Of a stretch of 46,714 bases of DNA, positions 30,669-37,560 are shown piece after piece; positions within the stretch are counted from its first letter, which is position 1; every line of letters begins with the position of its first letter. Under the pieces are notes generated by a model, which saw only the letters and a program-made list of their open reading frames with translations, was not told the DNA's origin and ran no database searches. This stretch comes from Bacillota bacterium. Lineage in GTDB: Bacteria; Bacillota; Clostridia; Christensenellales; Aristaeellaceae. A program made the position numbers and the translations under genes. The DNA lies in contig JAEYPB010000073.1 in assembly GCA_023411175.1 (NCBI GenBank), forward strand, positions 1 through 46,714, given 5' to 3'.

Positions 30669-32398
30669 CAACTCGCCACCTCCCCCGTGGTCTGGGCGTC
30701 GCAGATGGCGCGGTAGACCTCGCTCGTCTCGTACAGCTCTTCGTGAACGCCCTGGGCGGCCAGGCGGCCGTCCGCGAGCACCAGAATCCTGTCTGCGTTT
30801 TTGATGGCCGCCACCCGCTGGGTGACGACGAAGGCCGTCATGCCTTTCGTCTCCTCCCGGAGGGCCTTTCGAAGCCGCGCGTCGGTTGCGTAGTCGAGCG
30901 CCGATGCGCTGTCGTCCAAGATCAGGATGTCCGGCTCCAGAACCAGCGCGCGGGCGATGGTCAGCCGCTGCCGCTGCCCGCCGGAGAAGTTCACGCCGCC
31001 CTGCTCCACCGGGGAATCGAGCCCCTGGGGCAGCGCGCGGACGAAGTCCTCCGCCTGGGCGACCCGGAGTGCCCGCCAGAGCGCCTCGTCCGGCGCATCC
31101 TCGCCGCCCCATTTGAGGTTGTCCCGGATGGTGCCGGTGAAGAGGCTCGCCCGCTGCGGCACGAGGCCGACGCGGCGGCGCAGGTCGTCCAGCTTGTAGG
31201 CCTTCACGTCCGCGCCGTCTACCTTTACGCGCCCGGCGGTCGCGTCGTAGAGCCGGGGAATCATGTTCGCCAGCGTGGACTTGCCCGCGCCGGTGCCGCC
31301 GATGACGCCGATGGTCTCGCCGGGCATCGCCCGGAAGCTGACGCCGACCAGCGCGTTCCGGCCGGGGGTGTAGGCAAAATCAACCCCATCAAATTCCACC
31401 CGCGCCTCGCCGGGCACGGGGCGCGCGCCGGGGCCGTCCGGGACGGAGGTTTGAGCGGCGAAGAGCTCCTCGATCCGGGCCGCGGAGGCCAGCGCCCGGG
31501 ACACGGTCACGATCAGGTTGGCCACCGCCATCAGCGCCAGCAGGATCTGGGACATGTAGTTGACGAGGGCGATGAGCTGCCCCTGTGAGATCGCGCCGCC
31601 GTCCGTACGGATGCCGCCGAACCACAAAATCGCGGCGATGCCCAGGTTGACCAGCGCGTAGGTCAGGGGATTGTTGAGGGCGGCGACGCGCCCCACCGCG
31701 ATCTGGGCGCGCATCATGTTCTCGGCCTCGGCGTCGAAGCGCCGGGCCTCGTCCCGCTGGCGCGAGAACGCGCGGATGACCCGGACGCCGCGAAGGTTCT
31801 CCCGGGCGAGCAGCGAAAGCCTGTCCAGCTGCGCCTGGATGCGCCGGTAGCCGGGCAGCGTGCCCGAGATCACGAGGTAGATCGCCAGCGAAATCGCCGC
31901 CATCGAAATGACGAAGATGAGGGTTAAGGGGACGTCGATGGTCAGCGCCATCGCCACCGCGCCCAGCGCGATGAACGGCGAGCGCAAAAGGAGCCGGAGC
32001 ACCAGGTTGACGCCCGCCTGCGCCCGGTCGACGTCGTTTGTCACCCGGGTGATCAGGGTGGAAGCGCCCACCTTGTCCACCTCCGCCGCGGACAGCCGCC
32101 CGATGTGCGAAAACAGCGCGGCGCGAAGCTCGGCGCCAAAGCCCATCCCCGCCACCGCCGCAAAGTACTGCGCCGTCAGCGAACAGGCGAGGCCCAATAC
32201 GCCCATCGCCAGCATCCAGCCGCCGGCGGTCAGGATCACGCCCCTGTCGCCGCCCCGGACGCCCGAATCGATCAGCCACGCCATGATCAGCGGCACCGCC
32301 AGCTCGAACGAAGCCTCCAGCATCTTGAACAGCGGGCTGATGATGCTCTGCTTTTTGTAGTTTTTAAGAAACCGTGCAAGCGCGAATCTGCCAGCCAT
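30668..32398 (-). CDS. ABC exporter half-transporter, degenerate-site subunit
   Basis: This 576-residue subunit has an N-terminal six-helix domain and a C-terminal nucleotide-binding domain with Walker A GGTGAGKST, signature FSGGQRQ and Walker B ILILDDSASALD. Asp replaces the catalytic Glu after Walker B, and the switch His region reads VVTQR instead of VAHR, so one of the two ATP sites of the dimer should be inactive. This asymmetry is known for BmrC/LmrC-type partners. The start is the ATG at 32398 behind GGGGG; in-frame upstream sequence to 32716 has no ribosome site and lies in the hairpin region. Confidence 0.92.
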   Translation of the reverse strand: MAGRFALARFLKNYKKQSIISPLFKMLEASFELAVPLIMAWLIDSGVRGGDRGVILTAGGWMLAMGVLGLACSLTAQYFAAVAGMGFGAELRAALFSHIGRLSAAEVDKVGASTLITRVTNDVDRAQAGVNLVLRLLLRSPFIALGAVAMALTIDVPLTLIFVISMAAISLAIYLVISGTLPGYRRIQAQLDRLSLLARENLRGVRVIRAFSRQRDEARRFDAEAENMMRAQIAVGRVAALNNPLTYALVNLGIAAILWFGGIRTDGGAISQGQLIALVNYMSQILLALMAVANLIVTVSRALASAARIEELFAAQTSVPDGPGARPVPGEARVEFDGVDFAYTPGRNALVGVSFRAMPGETIGVIGGTGAGKSTLANMIPRLYDATAGRVKVDGADVKAYKLDDLRRRVGLVPQRASLFTGTIRDNLKWGGEDAPDEALWRALRVAQAEDFVRALPQGLDSPVEQGGVNFSGGQRQRLTIARALVLEPDILILDDSASALDYATDARLRKALREETKGMTAFVVTQRVAAIKNADRILVLADGRLAAQGVHEELYETSEVYRAICDAQTTGEVAS

Positions 32399-32930
32399 CG
32401 AAACCCCCGTAAAAGTGTAATGAAGAAAGAATGTTCGCCGCGCTTTCGCGGCGGCGCGGCGCGTCGCCACAGCATATGCTAACACAGCCGCGTAAACTTT
32501 CCCGGTGTTTTGAAGCGGTCGGCACTCACAATTTTTGAGGCCAGCCAATACTCCATTTCCAGCGGCGGTTCGGAGCCAATGCCCGACCCAAGAGAAGGCA
32601 ACCGGAGGCCGAATATCCCCCAAACACATTTCATCCACCAGCGTACACTGGTGGATGAAATGGTCTTTGATTGAGGCGTTGCCCGGCACACGCGCCCCGA
32701 TCGTTCTCCTCATCAATGGGGCGTTGCCCTACATACGTTCGCCGGTCGTTCCGCTCTCATCAAATCCGGCGGCGTGTACGCCGGATTTGGCTTTCCCCCA
32801 AAGGCCGAGCTTGCCCGTTAGGCGGGGAAAGCGCTCCCGTTCCGGTTTCCGCCCGGAAACGCCGCAGCGTTTCAGGAAACCGACCCGTTCCTAACGCAAT
32901 GAAAAGATGCGTCAGCAGATTTTCATTGCC
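32399..32930. other. Non-coding region between exporter and superoxide reductase genes
   Basis: No gene with a ribosome site is seen. The left third (32399-32620) has no evident structure; it should hold the exporter promoter on the minus strand. The remainder is repeat copy C. Confidence 0.5.
32627..32929 (-). repeat. Multi-hairpin repeat, copy C (diverged)
   Basis: Read on the minus strand: H1 at 32929-32896 (GCAATGAAAA/TTTTCATTGC), H2 at 32873-32856 (GAAACGC/GCGTTTC, again 7-bp stem and 4-base loop, flanked by CCT and CGGGCGG as in copy B), H4 at 32788-32762 (10-bp stem, loop TACACGC as in copies A and B), and H3 at 32662-32627 (15-bp stem, with the CCACC/GGTGG core kept). Stem sequences differ from copies A and B, but lengths and loops agree. 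H3 and H4 are in swapped order. Confidence 0.7.
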
Positions 32931-33317
32931 CTAGATCATCTTCCTCCACAGCCCGTGCAGGTTGCAGTAGGCGTAGGCGCTGACGGGCTTGCCGTCGGTC
33001 AGCGCGAAGGTGGCCTTCGGGGTTTCGCCGGGCTTCAGCACCTTGCGCTGCCCGCCGTTGGTGGTCTCCAGGTAGATCCACTCGATGTAGTGCTCCTCGG
33101 TCATCGGGTGTGCCACGGCGCCGATTTCGACGGTGACGGTGCTGCCGTCCACGGTGACCACCGGTACATGCTTCTCCTGGCTGGCGTCAACGCTGCCGGG
33201 GATCAGCTCGGTCATGTGCTCGCCGCAGCAGGTGATGGGCGCGCCCGAACAGTTGATCAGTCCGATGAGGTTGCCGCAATGCTTGCAGACAAAGAAACGG
33301 GATTCGCACATGGACAT
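32931..33317 (-). CDS. Desulfoferrodoxin (superoxide reductase, two-centre type)
   Basis: This 128-residue enzyme reduces superoxide to peroxide without making O2. Centre I (rubredoxin-like, N-terminal) uses C11, C14, C30 and C31. Centre II, the active Fe site, uses H50, H70, H76, C118 and H121, with the catalytic E48-K49 in EKHVP. All ligands are present. The start is the ATG at 33317, 7 bases behind GAGGAGG. It lies 38 bases downstream of the flavodiiron fusion gene on the same strand; its rubredoxin-type domains are plausible electron donors. Its TAG stop abuts repeat copy C. Confidence 0.95.
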   Translation of the reverse strand: MSMCESRFFVCKHCGNLIGLINCSGAPITCCGEHMTELIPGSVDASQEKHVPVVTVDGSTVTVEIGAVAHPMTEEHYIEWIYLETTNGGQRKVLKPGETPKATFALTDGKPVSAYAYCNLHGLWRKMI

Positions 33318-33355
33318 ACAGATTCCTCCTCTTTTTTGTCCGTTTTGCCCCTTGG

Positions 33356-36013
33356 TCAGATACCGGCGCGGCCTTCATAGGCCTTATTGAGCTCGGCGAG
33401 CCGGGAAAGATCCCCGATGAGGATGAATCCGGCCAGCCGGTCGCCGCGGAAGTAGCGCTTCTCGTAGAAGCCCTTTTCGTCGTCGCGCGTCTCCTCCGCG
33501 CGGTATGCGCCGCTCTCCCCGTGCTCGCCGACGGCGTAGAGCGCGGTGTCCAGCGCGTTCAGGGTCAGCGCCCCGGTGATGCCGATGTACTCGGTTTCCT
33601 CGCCCGCGGCGTTGGCGCCGGCCACGCGGCCCATATCCACCGCCTGCGCCCAGAGCGCGAAGTTGACGCCGCCGCACACGGCGCAGTCCCCCGCGGCGTA
33701 GATGTCCGCAAGGTTCGTGCGCATATGCCTGTCCACCACCACGGCGCGGTTCACCTGGGCTCCGGCGGCGGCGAGGACCTCGGCATTGGGCACGATGCCG
33801 GTGGAGACGATCACGAGGTCCGCCGGGAATTCCTCGCCGGACTTCAGAACCACCCGTTCGGCCCTTCCCTCGCCCTCGATGCGGCAGACTGCCGCGCCCG
33901 TCCTGAACGCGAGGCCCTTCTTTTCCATGATCATCGAAAGCGTTCTGGCCGCACCCTCGTCCAGCTGGCGCGGCATGATGCGCGGCATGGTTTCGATCAC
34001 GGTGACCTTGGCGCCGGCTCTGTGAATCTCCCACGCCGCCTCGATGCCCAGCACCCCGCCGCCGATGACCACCGCGCTTTTGACGCCGGGCAGCAGCGAT
34101 TCGATCTTGAGCGCGTCTTTCCCGGTTCGCAGGGTAATGACGTTGTCTAGCTCCATCCCGGGGATCGGCGGACGGAAGCAGCGCGCGCCGGCCGCGTAGA
34201 TCAGCTTGTCGTAAGCCACCGCCGCGCCGGTGTCGGTGGTCACCCGCTTGTTCTCCGGGTCCACCGCCGTGGCGGTGATGCCCGTCAGAAGCGTGATATT
34301 CTGCTCCTCATACCACGACCGGGGGCTGATGGCGATCCGTTCGCAACGGAAGTCCTCCAGCAGGGTTTTTGTCAGCATGGGCCGATTGTAGGGCAGATCC
34401 TCCTCCTGAGCGAGGATGACGATGGCGCAGGTTTTGTTGCGCTCGCGGATGGCCTTCGCCGCGTTGTAGCCCGCCGCGCCACCGCCGATGATGAGGAAGC
34501 GCTCGTCCGTGTCCCGGCTGTACGCGGGGGCCTCCTCCGCGCAGGGGACGAAGCTCTCCTTCCCCGCGCCGCACACCGGGCAGATTTCGGTGCCTTCGTC
34601 CAGGATCTCGCCGCAGATCAGGCAGCGCACCCGCTTTGCGCCGATCGCCGCCGGTTTCTCAGGCGGCTTCGCGGCGGGCGCTTCGTCCTCCACGGGCACG
34701 AACTTGTCCCGCTTCGCGCCGCACACCGGGCACACGTCGAGGGACGCGTCGAAGACGGCGTTGCAGACCGTGCAGCGCACCTTCTTCGCGGGCGCGGCGG
34801 GCTTCTCCGCCGCTTCGCCCAAGACCAGCCGCCCGAATTTCTCGCCGAAGGCGCGGGCCTCCTCCAACTGCTTATCGTCGGGCTTGAAGCGCACGCGCAG
34901 GCCCTCCACCACGTTCAGCCGGAGCTGCTTCAGCCGCTCTAAGATGTGGGGCACGCCCTCGCCGCTCCAGCCGTAGCTGCCGAACGCGCTGGCGTACTTT
35001 CCCTTGACCACCGGCGGCAAAAGCTCGCTGACGATGTTCCAGATGGGCGAAAGCGCCTCGCCCACCATCGTGGGCGTGCCGAGGAGGAGGCCGTCGGCCC
35101 AGGGGATCTCCTGAAGCGCCGCATGCGGGCCCTCCGCGACCAGGTCGTGCAGCCGCACGTCGATGTCGCCCGCGCCTTTCAGGCCCTTCTCAATGGCCTC
35201 CGCCAGCATTTTCGTGTAGCCGTAGGCGCTGACGTAGGGGATGACGACCGCCTTCTTTTTGAAGGGGCCCTCCGCCTCGCACCACGCGCGGTACCGGTCG
35301 ATGGTCTCGGCCACATGGCTGTCCAAAACCGGGCCGTGGCCGGTCAGGATCATCCGAATGTCAAGGCCTTTGATGCGCTCGAGGGCGGCGGTCATGTAGG
35401 GCTTTTTGAAGGGGCCGATGATGCCGTCAAAGTAGTATTTGAGCGCGTCCAGATAGCCCGCCTCGTCCGTCACGGCGCTTCGGAGAATCGCCGGGTGGCT
35501 GTAATGGGCGCCAAAGGCGTCGCAGGTGACGAGGGCTTTGTCCTCCTCGATGTAGCTGAACATGGTGTCCGGCCAGTGGAGGTTGGGCAGCGGCATGAAC
35601 GTGAGCGTCTTTCCGCCGAGGGAAAGCCTGTCCCCGTCCTTGACCGGAACGCCTTTAAAGTCCCGGTTGACGATATGCTTCAGAAACCCCAGCGCCGTGG
35701 CGGTGCCGACGATCTGAATGCACGGGTTCAGGTTCAGAAGGTGCTCAATGGAGCCCGCGTGGTCGGGCTCTGTGTGGCTGACGATGATGTAGTCGATCGC
35801 CTTTACGTCCACCAACGCCGAAAGGGACGCCATGTACTCGTCCAGAAACTTGTGCTTGGCGGTCTCGATCAGGGCGGTCTTTTCCGTCCCCTTGAGCACG
35901 TAGGCGTTGTAGGTGGTGCCATACCGGGTTTTCATGACGATGTCGAACACGGTAAGGTCCGGGTCGAGTACGCCGCAATAGGTAAGTCCGTCCGCCAGCG
36001 AGAGTGTCTTCAC
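33356..36013 (-). CDS. Flavodiiron protein fused to two short rubredoxin domains and an NADH:rubredoxin reductase
   Basis: This 885-residue self-sufficient NAD(P)H:O2 (or NO) oxidoreductase joins four parts. The diiron core (1-250) has HTEPDH, LHWPDT, CDAFG and a GHGPV His. A flavodoxin domain spans about 253-400. Two short rubredoxin-like zinc-ribbon or Fe sites follow, CTVC-x10-CPVC near 411 and CLIC-x10-CPVC near 460. An FAD/NADH reductase spans about 503-885, with FLIIGGGAAGYN, AVVIGGGVLGIEAAW and YAAGDCAV. The layout matches the class F flavodiiron proteins of Clostridia, though I recall only one short rubredoxin there. The start is a GTG at 36013, 7 bases behind GAAGGGGG; the longer frame to 36784 is a shadow of the opposite gene. 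Confidence 0.93.
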   Translation of the reverse strand: MKTLSLADGLTYCGVLDPDLTVFDIVMKTRYGTTYNAYVLKGTEKTALIETAKHKFLDEYMASLSALVDVKAIDYIIVSHTEPDHAGSIEHLLNLNPCIQIVGTATALGFLKHIVNRDFKGVPVKDGDRLSLGGKTLTFMPLPNLHWPDTMFSYIEEDKALVTCDAFGAHYSHPAILRSAVTDEAGYLDALKYYFDGIIGPFKKPYMTAALERIKGLDIRMILTGHGPVLDSHVAETIDRYRAWCEAEGPFKKKAVVIPYVSAYGYTKMLAEAIEKGLKGAGDIDVRLHDLVAEGPHAALQEIPWADGLLLGTPTMVGEALSPIWNIVSELLPPVVKGKYASAFGSYGWSGEGVPHILERLKQLRLNVVEGLRVRFKPDDKQLEEARAFGEKFGRLVLGEAAEKPAAPAKKVRCTVCNAVFDASLDVCPVCGAKRDKFVPVEDEAPAAKPPEKPAAIGAKRVRCLICGEILDEGTEICPVCGAGKESFVPCAEEAPAYSRDTDERFLIIGGGAAGYNAAKAIRERNKTCAIVILAQEEDLPYNRPMLTKTLLEDFRCERIAISPRSWYEEQNITLLTGITATAVDPENKRVTTDTGAAVAYDKLIYAAGARCFRPPIPGMELDNVITLRTGKDALKIESLLPGVKSAVVIGGGVLGIEAAWEIHRAGAKVTVIETMPRIMPRQLDEGAARTLSMIMEKKGLAFRTGAAVCRIEGEGRAERVVLKSGEEFPADLVIVSTGIVPNAEVLAAAGAQVNRAVVVDRHMRTNLADIYAAGDCAVCGGVNFALWAQAVDMGRVAGANAAGEETEYIGITGALTLNALDTALYAVGEHGESGAYRAEETRDDEKGFYEKRYFRGDRLAGFILIGDLSRLAELNKAYEGRAGI

Positions 36014-36074
36014 CGTAAGGCCCCCTTCAGGACATATTGATTGAACGTACTGTGTCTTTGCATCGATGTTTGGC

Positions 36075-36104
36075 TTGACATCCGCCCCCCGCCGCTGGTA
36101 TAAC
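36075..36104 (+). promoter_or_regulatory. Promoter of the AlkZ-related gene
   Basis: TTGACA (36075-36080) and TATAAC (36099-36104) are 18 bases apart, 24 bases before the start codon. Confidence 0.6.
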
Positions 36105-36127
36105 GGTTGCATCGGGGAGGGATTGCC

Positions 36128-36775
36128 ATGCGGTTTCAGCCCATTCGAAGCGCGGAGGATCTCATACGGCGGGTGGATGAACTGGGCTTTCTGCCCTTTT
36201 CGCGCTCCGAGGTGGACGGCCTGTCCGTCGAGGAGTTGACGCCGCCGGAATTTTGGTTCGCCCGGGACGTCGAGGGCCCCTGGGAGTGGCGGCAGCAGGC
36301 GATTGACCGCTTCGCCTACGGGAAATTCTTCCGCAAAAACGCCGGATTCGTCAGCTTCGAGTGGTTCCCGGCGCTGTGCAATTACCGCCGCGACGGGATG
36401 GACTTTGACGCGCGGTACGAGGACGGCCGCCTGCCCCACCTGGCGAAGCGTATCTACGACCGGATCGAGGGCGCGCCCCGCTCCACCCTGGAACTCAAGC
36501 CCGCTGCGCCGGAGGGCTTTGACCGGGCGATCACCGCGCTTATGATGTCCACCGACGCGGTGATTGTCGGCTTCGATTTCAAGCTCGATGCCTTCGGCCG
36601 CCCCTACGGCTGGGGCATCAGCCGCTACGCCGCCGCGGACAGGGCCTTCGGGCCCATGACCCGCGCCGCGTATTCCGAGGACCCGGCCGAGTCCTACGCG
36701 CGCATGGCCAAACACATTCTGTCCCTCTGTCCCGGCGCGAGCCGGCAAAGCGCGGAGCGGCTTTTGCGCCTCTGA
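36128..36775 (+). CDS. AlkZ-related / uncharacterised protein
   Basis: This 215-residue protein resembles a group annotated as AlkZ-related (from memory). Its pattern is LGFLPFSRSEVDGLSVEELT, then PWEWR, YGKFFRKNAGFVSFEWFPAL, NYRRDGMDFDARYEDG and, near the end, a YGWGISRYA segment. It is shorter than true AlkZ glycosylases and I see no catalytic motif, so a DNA-repair role is not established. The start is the ATG at 36128 behind GGGGAGGG; it is divergent from the flavodiiron fusion gene. Confidence 0.7.
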   Translation: MRFQPIRSAEDLIRRVDELGFLPFSRSEVDGLSVEELTPPEFWFARDVEGPWEWRQQAIDRFAYGKFFRKNAGFVSFEWFPALCNYRRDGMDFDARYEDGRLPHLAKRIYDRIEGAPRSTLELKPAAPEGFDRAITALMMSTDAVIVGFDFKLDAFGRPYGWGISRYAAADRAFGPMTRAAYSEDPAESYARMAKHILSLCPGASRQSAERLLRL

Positions 36776-36906
36776 CAAACCCATTGTCTCTATTATAACA
36801 ACTCGCGCCCCGGAATGGAAGGGCTTCCCTTTCTGTTCATGGGCGTCCCAAACGGCTATACCCCTTTATCCCGCACGTTAAACATTAGGAAACTGAGTCG
36901 GCGGCG

Positions 36907-37015
36907 TTGACACGCCGGCTGTCCGATGCTATACTCTGGCTGGAGGTTAGCGCGCGCTAACCGCCGCTTTGGCCCAGAAGTTAGTTGCCACTTATTTTTA
37001 TTAGCATGGACTAAT
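36907..37015 (+). promoter_or_regulatory. feo promoter with two palindromic operators
   Basis: TTGACA (36907-36912) and TATACT (36930-36935) are 17 bases apart. GGTTAGCGCGCGCTAACC, a perfect 18-bp palindrome, covers 36945-36962, over the expected start of transcription. A second inverted repeat, ATTAG-N6-CTAAT, is at 37000-37015. The GGTTAG/CTAACC arms resemble DtxR/IdeR-type boxes, so iron-dependent repression is likely. Confidence 0.75.
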
Positions 37016-37029
37016 CTACGGAGGCGATC

Positions 37030-37242
37030 ATGATGCCGCTGACGATGGCGAGGGCGGGAGAGACCAACATCATCCGAAAGGTCACCGGCCGGGACGATGT
37101 GCGCCGGCACCTGGCGGAGCTTGGCTTTGTGGTGGGCGAACCGGTGACCGTGGTGAGCGAAATCGGCGGGAACATGATCCTCTCCGTCAAAGACAGCCGC
37201 ATTGCACTCGACCGGGGCATGGCGACCCGGATCATGATTTAA
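37030..37242 (+). CDS. feoA: FeoA-domain protein (first copy)
   Basis: This 70-residue SH3-like protein assists FeoB in Fe(II) uptake. It has the FeoA core (HLAELGFVVGEPVTVVSEIG, then NMILSVKDSRIALDRGMATRI). The ATG at 37030, or the next codon at 37033, follows GGAGG. Its TAA overlaps a possible ATG at 37242. It is the first gene of the feo operon, directly behind the operators. Confidence 0.9.
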   Translation: MMPLTMARAGETNIIRKVTGRDDVRRHLAELGFVVGEPVTVVSEIGGNMILSVKDSRIALDRGMATRIMI

Positions 37243-37259
37243 TGGATGGGGGCGAAGGG

Positions 37260-37484
37260 ATGAAGACGCTGAGGGATGCGAAGGTTGGCGAAACCGTCCG
37301 GGTCTTGAAGCTGACCGGTGAAGGCGCGACCAAGCGCCGGATCATGGACATGGGGCTGACCAAGGGCGCGGAGGTGACCGTGCGCAAGTTGGCGCCGCTG
37401 GGCGACCCGATGGAGCTGACCGTGCGCGGCTACGAGCTGAGCGTGCGCAAGGCGGACGCCGCGATGATCCAGGTGGAAGGCTGA
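37260..37484 (+). CDS. feoA: FeoA-domain protein (second copy)
   Basis: This 74-residue FeoA family member reads MKTLRDAKVGETVRVLKLTG, then KRRIMDMGLTKGAEVTVRKL and a closing ELSVRKADAAMIQVE. It is closer to classic FeoA than the first copy. The start is the ATG at 37260 behind GGGCGAAGGG; an in-frame ATG at 37242 overlaps the previous stop. It is followed after 76 bases by feoB. Confidence 0.92.
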   Translation: MKTLRDAKVGETVRVLKLTGEGATKRRIMDMGLTKGAEVTVRKLAPLGDPMELTVRGYELSVRKADAAMIQVEG

Positions 37485-37560
37485 AAGGCCGCCCGGAGCG
37501 GGTTTTATCCCGCGCGCGGACTTCATCTGCGATTGAGATAGAAACGAGGGGGAAAGCGAA

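Noticed and set aside
28935..31112. A longer exporter subunit of 725 codons
   Set aside because: The extra N-terminus is an out-of-frame reading of the partner's ATPase domain. The TGATG overlap gives the true start at 30668.
33356..36784. A single 1142-codon open frame
   Set aside because: The first ~257 codons have no ribosome site and lie opposite the AlkZ-related gene. The flavodiiron fusion starts at the GTG at 36013.
36907..37029. Riboswitch in the feo leader
   Set aside because: The leader holds short palindromes of operator type but no recognisable aptamer core.
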